Shown one piece after another: positions 1 through 11,179 of a stretch of 64,000 bases of DNA (position 1 is the stretch's first letter; every line of letters begins with the position of its first letter). Below the pieces are notes generated by a model. That model made no database searches. It was not told the DNA's origin and saw only the letters and a list, made by a program, of their open reading frames with translations. The DNA comes from Balamuthia mandrillaris. Its lineage: Eukaryota; Discosea; Longamoebia; Balamuthiidae. Location: positions 1 to 64,000 of the forward strand of contig JAVKOQ010000043.1 of the NCBI GenBank assembly GCA_031835245.1, given 5' to 3'. The translations under genes and the position numbers were made by a program.

Positions 1-117
1 CTAACCCTATTTGGAGGTATTGGGAAGAGTGTCGACAAGAAGTCATAATAGTTGGTTTTCCAACAACCTAACCTACCATTTTGTAGATGTCTTCAACAAA
101 ATGGAAACATCATATGC

Positions 118-610
118 TTTTGGAATCATGAACAAGGAACATAGACCATTTTGCATTGTAATTAAGTTCATGCCTTTTCTCTTCCTTCTTGACATTAACA
201 GATGTGATCCTAAATCAGGTGGAATGCACCATTTGCACTCAGAATGTATCACTCATTGCGACTTGGGAACCAGAAACCTGCTCCTTACCAACATGTTACA
301 TATTAAAGTTGCTAGTAACCTCTATGTTCTGAGCTGTTCAGTGTCCATTTCCCTTCTCTCATCTCATGTAACTTAAACAACAGATTTTGGTATGTCAAGA
401 CAGATGGAGAACAAAGGCGGTGCCCAAAAGACAACCAATGAAGTTGGCCCTCTCAAATGGTTTGTTTCATGCTTGCTGTCTTGTTTCAAGTTTGGTTTCT
501 CACCTACGTTTGTTCAGGATGGCTCCAAAAGCTATAAAAGATCATGTTAATTCTGAAAAGTCGGACATTTGGAGGTTTGTGGCCAGAAACAGGAACAAAC
601 ACAGGTGTCA
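118..610 (+). pseudogene. Decayed tyrosine-kinase-like catalytic domain fragment
   Basis: The translation shows the order of a protein-kinase core. A hinge-like IVIKFMP is followed by a catalytic loop THCDLGTRNLLL (canonical HRDLAARNLLL). After an intron-like gap ending near 381 come FGMSRQ and GPLKW, then across a second gap MAPKAIKDH and EKSDIW (canonical MAPEAIKD and EKSDVWSFG). Key positions are degraded. Catalytic HRD reads HCD. The best splice gives NFG rather than DFG. The APE glutamate is lysine, and SFG after DIW is lost by a frameshift, after which only a short unrelated ORF continues. The resemblance is to tyrosine or TKL kinases, which are abundant in amoebae. I infer a pseudogene or dead fragment; the 5' part may lie outside the window. 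Confidence 0.6.
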
Positions 611-776
611 GAAAGAGAGAGAGAGAGTTCCTCCCGTTTTTGCAAAAGGCCAACTTATCGGTACCAAAACAACAAAGAAGCATAATTATTTGTTTTAAAA
701 GAGTGACAAAACGAGAAAAAGCTCACGTGCTCCTATGTATCACACAAAAATAAGTCAAGTGGCCAAACAGCAGAAC

Positions 777-780
<4 letters not shown>

Positions 781-813
<33 letters not shown>
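781..813. repeat. (GA)n microsatellite
   Basis: A perfect GA dinucleotide run just downstream of the stop codon of the triple peroxiredoxin-like gene, between it and the kinase remnant. Confidence 0.9.
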
Positions 814-816
<3 letters not shown>

Positions 817-834
817 CTTCAAGTATGCGAACCG

Positions 835-3365
835 TTAAAATAAGGAACACCACCGTGGCGCCTCTTCTTCTCCGTCTTGCTTTTCACTGAGTCTTGGTCG
901 CTTGTTCTTGGCTGCTGTTGCCTTTTGAGTCTGTTGCGGTGATGAGCCGGCTTGCTTTCGTTTCTCTCCAACATTTACAACAAAGGACAGCGACTCGGAT
1001 GAAGGGGCAGCGATATCTTCTAGTTCTTCCTCCGTTATGTCTTCTAACTCTGACTCCTCTTCGTCTTGTTCTGCTAATTGTTCTAGTGTAGGTCCCCATT
1101 CATCATCTTTGTCCTCAGAACCTTTCCATCCTACTTCATGCAAATCTTCTTCTTCTTCTTCTTCTTCCTTTGCTTTGTCTTTCCAATGTTGCATTCGAGA
1201 GGCACGTCTTCGTGGTGTTCCACCATTAGCATCGTTGCGGTTGTTTATTGTAAGTTTACGGCCTTTTGGAGTTGTCGCAGTTGATGACGGAGAAGGGGTA
1301 AGAGCTTGAATGATTTGGGCTGTGTGACTACCCGATTTGCCGCTCCGGAAAAGGACGTGCGTTATTATACCATCCCCGTTCAATAGAAACGTTTTCTTTT
1401 GGTTGCCAAAAGTTTTTTCTCCAAACGATACCAATGCTTTGCGTACTCCATACGCGTGAGCTATCGTAAAGTCGCCATCTTGATTGAAAAAGAAATATAT
1501 TTCGGGTTAAATCTTCATTTTAAAACATGAGAAAAGCAACAAGGAGAAAGAGTGAAGTACCAACTACTACAGGAAATGCTAGCGTATCACGAGAAGGTTG
1601 ATTGGTGATGATCAACACTTGAATCCCTTGTTTGCGCAATAGAGGAGCCGCAAGAAGCTCCTTATATTCAGCCTTGAATCCGTCCGTTTTAAGGCTGGAA
1701 CGAAACAAAAGTACAACACATTGGCCCTTGTAGCTCTTCAGCTTTATGATATCATCTGTTGTTGCTTTAGCGGTGAATAGTGGTGCTTTGTCTCCGGCTT
1801 GCAAGTCTGCAGATTCAGCAGGTTCCTTTCACACAAATGGATTGTTATGAACAAATGTGTGAATCAGGGAAAGGAGAAAAAGCTAAACGCGACACGAGAA
1901 AAGAATATACCATTTTTTCCTTCAGATCAGCAATGGATTGGAAAAGTTGTTTCGCATGACCTTCCACTTTACCCACGTTAAAAACTTTGCGAACAACATG
2001 TCGTCCATCCAAGTAATAACATACTCTTTCCACGCCACAACTTTTGTTACTAACAATAGAAGACAATCAGCAAAAAAGCAGTACAAAACAATTTAATAAC
2101 ACAGATACAAATGAGTACCGTACCCAAAAACAAGCATTTCTTTCCACAGACCAAGACGAGAGGCCACCTTATGATTCTCATCATATAGAACAGGAAAATT
2201 CATGCTATGTTTCTTTTTCCATATCTCTAGCTCGTGTAACATAGTTTGTGTGAGGACATTGCCCTCTCCATCCACCGTCTTATCATCACTCTTCATAGCC
2301 AATGATGCCGAGTTTTGACTTGCTGATACAATGCAAACAACATCAACTCCGATATTCTATACTCACAAAGAAACCATCAAGAGTATAAGAAACGGGCTAA
2401 CAGAGGAAGAAAGAAGAAGAGTGAGGGTAGAAACGAGAAGGGAGAGGTATACCTGAAAGTCGGTGTAGATAGTTGCCAGTTCTATGGCTTGTGTCTGGGC
2501 GGCATCAGTCTCGAAAGAGGGAAAGAAACAAAGGAGCGTCTCTCGCCCCTCATGCTCTCGCAGCTTCCATCGCGCTCCAGAGCTTTCCAAAGCAGAGAAA
2601 GCTGGCACTTTTTCTCCCAACCGTAACTCGTCAAAGTGTTGCTCCTCTTCCGCTGATATCTTTTCGGTATTGTTACAAGAAAACAAAAAGAAAGCAGTTT
2701 TTTTTTAAAAAAAAAAGAGAGAGAAGAATAGATAGCAAAAGAAGGGTAGGTAACGCACGGTGGTTATGTAGTTGAGAACTTGCTCAGCATGCCCTTCCAC
2801 TTTCTTCACTTTGAATTTTTTGAGAAGGAGCCCTTTTTTAGCGTCTATGAGGAAGGTCGTGCGCACGGTGCCCCAGTAGGTCGTATTAAACATCCGCCTT
2901 TCCTTCCAGATGCCGTAAAGAGCGCTAAGCTTGTGGTCCTTGTCTATCGTTTGCAATGGAGAAAAGAGGGACATCACCAAAAAATAATCGAATAAACCAA
3001 TCTCGTCCTTCATTCAGAGCAAACACAACCTACTGTTGTTACGCACCGATTAGCATCGTAAACTTTGGTTTCATCTGTTGTACAAACTCGGTGTAGTCAG
3101 AGGGGCTGTCCGAACCGTCCGATGGGGAGATGGCAACCAACTCGGTGGAGGCCGCGCGGAACTTCCTGCTCAGCTTCGAGAACTCGTCGCACTGCATCAC
3201 GGTGGCGTCTTTGTAGTTGGGCAGGAAGAACAGCAGGAGGAAGCGAGAGGCTCCACCTTGTTTGGAAAGGAAATTCTTGAGAGCCCATTTGTTGCCGTCG
3301 GTGTCGTGGGCCGTGAACAACGGCGCCTTGACTCCAGCGGATAACTCTGGCTGACTTACATTCAT
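835..3365 (-). CDS. Triple peroxiredoxin (AhpC/TSA, BCP-like) domain protein lacking peroxidatic cysteines
   Basis: Seven exons: 3365-3047, 2943-2759, 2659-2453, 2356-2124, 2049-1911, 1825-1561, 1478-835; 663 aa, frame closed throughout. Three BCP/PrxQ-like domains lie in tandem at about residues 1-168, 169-361 and 362-510. Each has a G-x-K-A/V-P start and a late GHA/VEGHA-type helix; domain 1 shows YWGTVRTTFLID. A 150-residue acidic/basic tail with KRPR and GRKL patches follows and suggests a nuclear location. The P-x3-T-x2-C active site is altered in each domain: domain 1 reads PNYKDATVMQC (C59 one place late, extra residues before it), domain 2 PSFETDAAQ, domain 3 RSSLKTDGF. No domain keeps the canonical cysteine, so classical peroxidase activity is unlikely. 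Both inter-domain introns are phase 0, consistent with domain duplication. Confidence 0.85.
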
Positions 3366-4003
3366 TTAGGGCGGCGGTTATGTGGTTGTGATGGTTTCTT
3401 CTTTCTTTTTTTTTTTTTGGCTTCTTCTCTTGTGCAAGATCATTAATCCCAATCAAATATCAAAACCGTGCTGTTGATCGCAGCCAATGAGCTAGCGGAA
3501 CCTGAATGATTGTCCATTGGCCGGTACAAGTCACCCACCTCATAACTTTAAGGTGTTCCTTTTGTTTAAGGCACCCCTTGCTAAAACTAAAAAAAAATTC
3601 GCAACACCCACCCAGTTACGCACGAACAAGTCAAACACACAACCACCGACACAGGAGCACTGCCAGTAAGCCCTGGCTTAGGGTAAGCTATCTATCCCCC
3701 CCCCCCTTTTTTTTTTTCAAAAACAAACGATAAAGCATAAGACCATCTTTTGGGGTTTTCGTGGTGTCCTCAGGGACGACTACACGCGATAGACCACCAA
3801 GCATAAAGATTATGCAAGATAAAAATACAATTCCTGGGCCGTTCTAGAGATAGAACAACGCAAACTATTTTATGTTGCCCTATTTCCTGCGTCCCTACAT
3901 TATCACTTATTTTTTTTTCTTCTTGTCCCTCATGTTTTCTGACTTCCGGTCTTTCATGACAACAGCAGAAAACGCGGAAGAGGTCGGTCTCGAGCAAGAG
4001 AGT

Positions 4004-4051
<48 letters not shown>

Positions 4052-4125
4052 GAAAGGAGTAGTTTATAACAATAAACAAATGAACTTATATTCTATTTGT
4101 CTTCTATTTCTTATCTCCTTATTCC
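3366..4125. other. Intergenic region with poly-C/T tract and GA repeat
   Basis: It separates two minus-strand genes and must hold the promoter of the peroxiredoxin-like gene and the 3' end of the carrier gene. Visible are a C10/T10 tract at about 3692-3718 and a (GA)n run at about 4011-4050. No convincing coding frame or RNA gene was seen. Confidence 0.6.
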
Positions 4126-4422
4126 TTACCCCGCAGACAAAAAACGAGAGACAAGATCGTAGGTGGTAAGGATGCTGGCGTGGACCGGAAAGGCACGAAC
4201 CACAGCAGGCCTCCACCCTTTGAAAAAAGCGGCAGCACCTTCGCTCCGCCAAATATCGAGTGCCACCTCCTGCATGTTCCGCGGAGCGGCGTTGGCCACG
4301 GCAGCTTGCACGCTTTTCGCTTCAGCAGGTGGATGAAGGCTGGCTTGCATCCGTGATTTCACTACATCCAGTGGATATTGGGCTGTCCAACATACAACGC
4401 TGAGGAGCGATGATTGATGTAA

Positions 4423-4490
<68 letters not shown>

Positions 4491-5857
4491 TTGAAATGGT
4501 TGGTACCCAGTAAGACCTCCAGCGAGAAGTAGTTCTGGGAAACTTATTTGTTTGTCGCGGTTATTGGAACGCTTATGCAACAGACGTTTGAGCGCTTCAT
4601 ATGTTGTGAAGTAAGTTCCATAGCCGATTGCATCTCGCAACATAGTGGCTGATAAACCTTTGTACAATCCTGTGATTGATGGGTATGTGGGTCAGTCTCT
4701 TTCACATAAACAAAAAATAAGACAAACCTTTTAAACCCAAGTGCTTAGCAACATCCCGAGGTCCTTCAAAGTATATATTTTCCCAGTGGCTCAACGATTC
4801 AAGGCTCTTCATCCTGCTCATGTATTCCTTCAGTTTTGCTCCATCATTTGGTTGATTTACTGTCTGCAGCTGCAATATTATTTTGATGCTGTTCCGTTGT
4901 TAGAACGCTCTTCCTTCTCTTGTTCTCTTCTCTCCTCTTTCGCAACGTACCGATCAATTGGAGTAACAACTGCTGTATTGATAATACCAGCTCCTGCAAA
5001 ACAATACAAAGTTAAGACCAAAACACTGCAATACTCTATAACTTTGTTGAGTCGATGCTTACCCGCTGCCGCAATTGCAATTTTCCACACTGCTAGGCGT
5101 TTATCAAGCTCTTCGTTACCGCCAGTAAAGAGTAGCCTCTTCAACGAGCCAAATGCACCAAATGATACCGTTTTGCTATATCGGTAAAATAAAATGAGAT
5201 GAGGGGGAGAAACAGAGGGCGGAAAGGAGAAGAGACTTACACCAAAGTAATGCCAAGTAATGGAGATAGCATGCCTTTGTAAAACCCAAGTGGACCCTCT
5301 GATCGGAGTGTTTTCAACGCGCAGTCCGTTGCATTGGCGTAGGATGACTTGCCATTCTGTGTTTGCAACCGCACCTTTTATAACGCTCACAGGTAAGACC
5401 ACTGGTTGTGAAACGAAAGGAGAGGAGAAAAATGAACACTTCGACCTCCACTCACCCGAATGGTTTCAAAAGGATAACCTACGACCAGACCGACCATCCC
5501 ACCTGCGCTGCCTCCCACGAAATGTTTGTATGGAGCAAGAAAAGAGAAGTGGTGCTCGTGTTTCTGCTCCGAAAACGATTGCTTCTTCTCCGCTTTGGCT
5601 TGGCGTTGGTGCCGGTAAGGGACACGCCATGTTGAGTGTTCTTCGTGCTGCGGACCCCAACCTGGAATGGTGGGCTGCAGAAGAGCTCCTTCGGATTGGC
5701 TCAAAGAAGCGGCGGAGGAGACGCTGTAAGCCGCTGGTAGCGAGTTATGCAGGCTGGGATGTGAGTGTCTATGAGGTTTGTTGGCAGGTTGGTGGCTCTC
5801 TGAGCTCTCGCGTGAGGGACGGAGTCTTGGTTCCAACGGGATCAGCCTCTTCATCAT
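4126..5857 (-). CDS. Mitochondrial carrier family (SLC25) protein, carnitine/Ymc1-like subgroup
   Basis: Seven exons: 5857-5456, 5374-5241, 5175-5063, 4990-4951, 4888-4728, 4669-4507, 4399-4126; 428 aa. The three mitochondrial-carrier signatures are in order: PFETIRVRLQ (about 129), TPIDRIKIILQ (about 226) and YPLDVVKSRMQ (about 346), each followed by a G-x-x-x-F/L-YKG-type motif (GFYKG, GLYKG, FFKGW). This is the six-helix inner-membrane transporter fold. The second signature and YKGLSATMLRD resemble the carnitine/acylcarnitine, Ymc1 and SLC25A29-type branch, but substrate cannot be set from sequence. A Ser/His-rich N-terminal extension of about 105 residues precedes helix 1. The intron between exons 7 and 6 holds a long CT (sense) microsatellite. 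Confidence 0.88.
4427..4491. repeat. Intronic (GA)n microsatellite
   Basis: Lies in the last intron of the carrier gene (4400-4506). On the coding strand it reads (CT)n. Confidence 0.9.
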
Positions 5858-6291
5858 CCGCTTGCACAGTACTCTTCAAAACCTTGCTTCGGCCTCCAAT
5901 TGCTTTAAACTGCAACTATTATTATGGTGTTGTTGAAGAAGAGCAAGGCCCTTGCTTAGGGATCAAAATGGGTATGCAAAGAGGTAGAAAAGAAGGACCC
6001 TCTTCTGGTTTTTTTCTGCGGTGGAGGGAGGAGGTTCCCTTGCAGCTGTTTTATTCCGAATTTCCAGACGAGGAATTTGTGTCCTTTTTTGGTCATCATT
6101 GCAAATTTCTTGGAAACTGGCCCAACGATCACATTGGCAACCAATCAAAAATCTAAGTGATGACGCAATCGACCTCCTCTGCCTTCTCTCACTGTGTGTG
6201 TTGTGGTGGAAAAAAAATCAAAGAGGGTCCTCTTCCTTCGTTCGCCAAGCCAAACCAACCGAGCATTTATTGATTGGCACAAGAGCAGTGG
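5858..6291. other. Intergenic region between carrier and Ser/Thr-rich protein genes
   Basis: Upstream region of the minus-strand carrier gene and 3' region of the next minus-strand gene. A plus-strand open frame crosses it but is the antisense of the carrier N-terminus. No motif recognised. Confidence 0.5.
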
Positions 6292-6881
6292 CTATGTCCA
6301 GCAACAGGCGGATTGGCTGTCTACATCGACCAACAGCTCCATTCTGGGCTTAGTGGAAGGCGGTGAGCTCGACAACAATAGCATGGTGCCGTTGTTGGAG
6401 GAGGCGGGAGGGTTCTCGTAGCTATCAGGAGGTGCCCCCAAGGACGATGACAGTGAAGAAGCAAGAAAGAGACTTGACTGCTTTCTTTCTTCCTCGATGT
6501 CTTGAGCTTGGTATTCTTCTGCCTCTTCGTCTTCTTCTTCATCGTCTTCCTCCATTTCCATGTGCCGGGCATCCTCCTCCCCGTTGTTGTAAGGAAGAGG
6601 GAACGTAATGACGATGTCAGGAGGCAAGCCAGCAAGACCCCTTCTCGCTAATTCTTTCAGACGGGAATCGCAAGCACATAACCGATCGTAATGCTTCAAC
6701 AGAGAGGAGTTAGGGAAGGTGATGACGTGCTTGGCGTAGGTGCTGGCAAATCCACCGGTGAAGTCGTACGTTTCTTCCCACTGCACGGTCTTGCCAGGTT
6801 GTGGATTACTTTCTCCATAAAACCGAGGTGGCTTTTGTACCTGTTTTCATATAAACGTTAATTTATATGTGAGTGAGAAAG

Positions 6882-6923
<42 letters not shown>

Positions 6924-9900
6924 CAAATAACAAACCACAACGATTAAGGAACAGGGACCTCTCGTAGGAGGTATGTTGAGTTCCAGGCCAATGATGTTAC
7001 TCAGGTCGATTTCCATTTTGGCCATAAGGCCAAGGGCCATCAGCTCCCAGACTATTTTTTTCTTCGTAAAGTAGAATTTGGCGCATATCTCTCCCAGAAA
7101 AGTGGACTCTTTGGACCAACCGTCAATTTGCAACCGGGAGGCAGGTATCAACACCGGTTTTAACCTGTTGTAGCTCCATGCTTCTCCGTCTACAGTGAGT
7201 TCTTCCGTCGGAACAATGGTATTTTGTGTGGTGTTGGCAGATGCAACAGAAGAGGATGATATCGAAGAAGAAGATGAAGAAGGAGGAGAAGAAGATGATA
7301 AAGATGGAGCGATGGGAAGGGAAGGCTGTTGGGTTAATAGCGGAGCAGCAGCATCTGCTGAGGAGAGAGTGAAATTTGAAAATGAGATATCTTGAGAAGG
7401 CTGGAGAAGGTTATTGTTGTCGACTTGCTCCATAGATGGAAGCAACAGATTTTCGAACCCAGCAAATGAGGCGGAGGGCGTTGGGTCTACAGAGGAGCTA
7501 TCAGCGGAGAAGGAGGAGATCGGAGAGGATGAGGCATACATCTGTGCACCAGATGGACCATAGGAGGATGGAGAAGAGGAAAAAGCGGATGCCATTGAAG
7601 AAGACAAGGGAGAGAAAACAGAAGATGATGATGTTGTCGAAGAGGAAGAACAAGAGGCGACAGTGGGTAGGGCAGAAGAGGGAGAAGATGCTGTTGGGGG
7701 AGCAGAGGCATAGGAGGGATAGGAGGCAAGAACAGAGGTCAGCTCCGGTGGCAGGGTAAGAAGTGACGATAACAGGTAGACGGATGCTGCGTCAGACGCT
7801 GCTTGGGAAGAGTTGAACACAGGTACTGATGAAAACGACGAAGCTGATGAAGAAGACGCTGAAGAAAGGGAAGCTGATGAAGAGGAAGGAGAGAGAGAAG
7901 AGGAAGAGAGAGAGGCAAGAGAAGATTGGCCGGTAAGGGCTGAATTAAGGCTACTTAGGTACCCCAAATAATCAAACTCAGAAGCTTGTGACAAAGGAGT
8001 CGTGGCCAATGAACTCAGAGTTTGAGCAGGGGTGGAGGTTTGAGTTGGGGCTGGAGCGGAAGGTGGAGTGACCGTAGGAGTGGGAGTTGCAGTAGTAGTG
8101 GTTGTCCAGCTTACGTAAGGTGTTACAGCGGAGACAGAATTGTTGCTGTTGTTGGTCAGCGTGGAAGAAGAAGACGACGGCGACGAAGACGACTGCGAAG
8201 ATGAAGGTAAAGATAATGGAGGAGTAGCGGCGGAAACAGGATTGTTGGTCAACGCAGAAGTATTGTTGGTCAACGTTTTAGCCGAGAGTTTGCTGGAACT
8301 GGTCAACGTGGAGGCCGAAGACGAAGTAGGAGTGACGGGTGGCCGAGAAGGCTTGGCGGGTAGTGATGATGATGTAAAACTAGTGTTTGTTGGGGTGGCA
8401 TTCTCTTTGGTGGCACCGTCGTTGCTATTGCTGCTGCTATTTACAGCGGCAGGAAGCGATGATCGCAACGTAAAACGAGCTGCTGTTGATGCCTGCTGTT
8501 GCTGTGGGGGCTGCTGAATATTGGTTGAAGAGTTTCGTGGCGGCAAAGTGGATGGTATTGTTGTGAATAGAGGAGTAGAGGAAGAAGTAGAGAGAGCAGG
8601 AGAAGAAAAGTAGGAAGAAGTAGAGGGAAGGTTGATTGAAGTAGCAGTTGTTGTTGCAGTTGCTGTTGCAGTTGTCGTTGCAGTTGTGTTAGTGGGAGAA
8701 GACGAAGTGGTAGAGAGTTGTGAGAGGGACGGCCGAGGGGAGCCAGTAATTGCAGCAGCACCAGCAGTGACGCCATTCTTGGCAGCGGCCAAGTTGAATG
8801 TGGTAAATGGAGAAGAAAGAGAGGGTAGTAATTGCTGTTGTTGTTGTGGAGTGAGATTGCTAAGTAATGAGTGTTGTTGAGTAAGACCAAGCGAAGGAGA
8901 CTGTGACAAGAACAATGCCGAGGCTTGAGAGACAGGAAACGAGGGATTCGAACTGAGAAACTGGGTTTGGTTCAACGATAACGGATGTTTCATGAATGAC
9001 GGATTAATGGCGGCAAAGGGCGAAGACAGGAGAAATGGAGAGATCGAGGGAGGGGCAGGAGCGATGGGCACATGAACTGTTTGCTTGAGGGCAATTTTTC
9101 TTGGAACGCAGGGTGTGCCTGTTCCATTGCGCGGTGTTGTTGTTGCCGTTGTCGCAGATGCTGTTGTTGTTGGTGTTGCTGTCGTTGTCGTTGTTGTCGC
9201 TGTGGTACTTGGCACTTTCGGAATGTTCGTTGTATTTGCGGATGGTTTAGCAGTGGTTGAGGTGTTTGTGGACGAACGAGGAACTTCTTTCGGGTTGGTC
9301 ACTTTTCGGGCGGTACTAGCAGCAACTCCAGCTGCAGCAGCCTTTGCGGGACTAACTATCTGCTGTAACGAAGTGGATGACGACGAAGACGCAGCAGAAA
9401 CGGGAGAAAGGGTAGGCGGTTGTTTTACGGTGCTTCTATCGGGAACTAAGATAGTAGTGGATGAGGTAGTAGTTGGAGGGTTTGTAATGGTCAGGTTGAG
9501 AGGAACGGTCGTCGCGGGAGCAGCTGACGACGTCAATCTGCCCAAAGTAGACAGAGTTGGTGTAGAAGAGGTAATCCCTCCTTCTTGTTGAACAATAACC
9601 TTGGCCGCGGCTAAGCCTTCGGCACCGGCACTAGGCGCGCAGGAGGAGGAAGAGGAGGCACTCGTAGTGATTGCAGAAGAAGAAGCTGCTGCAGAAGGCA
9701 ATGGTAACGAAGCAGCAGAGCGAGAGAGGTAGTCTTTATGACAGGAGGGCTTTCGCGGGATAGGCGCTTTTTTGCAGAACGTGGCCCTTTGGTCTGTGCT
9801 AGCTGTCGAGAGAAGTCTCGGTTTTTTGGAGGGCAGCTGCTGCAGTTGTGGACATGAAAGAGAAGGTTCCCTCGGCCGACAAAGCTTGGCTATCATCTTC

Positions 9901-10448
9901 AGGGGCGAAGTCGAAGGCGTCGTCGCGCCATTCGTCTGTTGTTGCGTTGCCGTTGTGCTCGAAGTAGGGGGGAATGAAGAGGAGGAGGAGGAGGAGAGGG
10001 TAGCGGAGGAGGAAGGGGTCGTTCTCCCCGCTACTACATTTTTTGTGGTGGAGGTGGTGGTCGGTGAGCCCAGCGCAACTCTTGCCGTAGTCTCTTGGTT
10101 CTGCACAGGTCGAGCGGCAAGAGACGAAGACGGAGGGGAAGCAGTCGAGTTGGTGTTGTTGCCACCGCTGCGCGGCAGGGGTTGCTGTTTGGAGGCCGAT
10201 TGTTGTTGCGAGGCTGCCATCAGCCCAGACTTGTCCACCTTGCTGGTGTAGGCCAGAAGAGAGAGCTGCCGCTCATAGACCCCTCTTTTCGTTTCCTTGG
10301 AAGAGCCCTTGAGGTGGTTGCCAGCGCTCTCCCCACCGGTCAACGTAGCGATCGAGCTCCTTGTTGCGGCTTGTTGCTGGGCTGTGGCTGAGGCTGGGGC
10401 TGGTGGTGGCAGCGGCGGTGTTGTTGAGGTCCGTTGTGGCAGCGACAT
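6292..10448 (-). CDS. Very Ser/Thr/Ala-rich protein with conserved plant/amoeba C-terminal domain of unknown function
   Basis: Two exons (10448-6936, 6840-6292); 1353 aa. Roughly the first 1060 residues are low complexity, dominated by Ser, Thr, Ala, Pro, Gln and Asn, typical of disordered regulatory proteins. The C-terminal 270 residues hold a folded domain: FLGEICAKFYFTKKKIVWE, then KMEIDLSNIIGLEL, RFYGESNPQPGK and YDFTGGFAS. From memory this pattern recurs in uncharacterised plant proteins, whose equivalents keep the NPQP and DFTGG motifs; I cannot verify the family name. The intron splits the domain in phase 0 and carries a CT (sense) repeat. An acidic stretch follows the domain. A nuclear or RNA-linked role is only a guess. 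Confidence 0.75.
6884..6921. repeat. Intronic (GA)n microsatellite
   Basis: GA run inside the single intron (6841-6935) of the Ser/Thr-rich protein gene; CT on the coding strand. Confidence 0.9.
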
Positions 10449-11179
10449 TCAAATGCGATTTTACTTTATTTTTATTTTTCGTTCTATTTTTTTATTTTTT
10501 GTTCTGGATTTTTTTCCCCCTTGTTTTTTGTTTTTTGAGAGCAGAAGGAAGGAAGGAAGCCGATCCCCTCTTGTTTTTTATTGTCTGTTCTTCGTTCGCT
10601 TCGTTGCCACCACCGTTGAGCTGTCCAGGGCCGCCTTTTTTTTTGTTGTTTGTTGTTGTTCCCGTTATTACTTCCCCCCTAACAACGACGACGAAAAAGA
10701 AAAAAACAAAAAAAAAAGAAAAGCAGAAGGAATCGAAGAAATTCGGAAAGCCTCAGTGATCAAGCGAAAGGAGAGACAATTTTTACGATGACGGAGGACC
10801 TCGTTGAATTTTTTCTAATTTTTGACGACACGTGACGTCACATTGAATTTTATTTTCCGTTTTTTTATACTTTTCTCTTTCTTTCTTCCTTTTCATTTTA
10901 TTCTTTTTGCTTTGGAACGTCTTTTGGTGAGCCTATAACGTGAGATAGTAACAAACCAAGCGTGCGTAACATAACTCATGAAAAGAAAACGTAAAAGCGG
11001 AAAGACACCACATAAAAAATTGGGCTCAAACCGAGAGAAAACCGAAAGCACATCCAAAGCAAACCATACAGCCAACGCTTTATAATCGACTTTGGTTCTT
11101 CTCCTTCTTCTTCCATTCCCAAAACAAACACAACAAGTACACACACAAACGTGACCACATAGCACAACACGCAAACAAA
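10449..11179. promoter_or_regulatory. Bidirectional promoter region
   Basis: 731 bases between divergently transcribed genes (Ser/Thr-rich protein and zinc alcohol dehydrogenase). It contains T-rich tracts, the motif TGACGACACG at 10823-10832, an E-box CACGTG at 10829-10834 and a CRE palindrome at 10833-10840. The downstream part before 11180 is A/C-rich like a 5' leader. No coding frame. Confidence 0.6.
10833..10840. promoter_or_regulatory. CRE/ATF palindrome TGACGTCA overlapping an E-box
   Basis: A perfect TGACGTCA bZIP-type octamer in the divergent promoter. It overlaps by two bases a CACGTG at 10829-10834. In other eukaryotes this octamer is bound by CREB/ATF-type bZIP factors; binding here is inferred. 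Confidence 0.5.

Noticed and set aside
5260..6156. 298-codon plus-strand open frame over the carrier gene
   Set aside because: It is antisense to the carrier exons, has no recognisable domain, and the minus-strand gene has a fully phase-consistent model.
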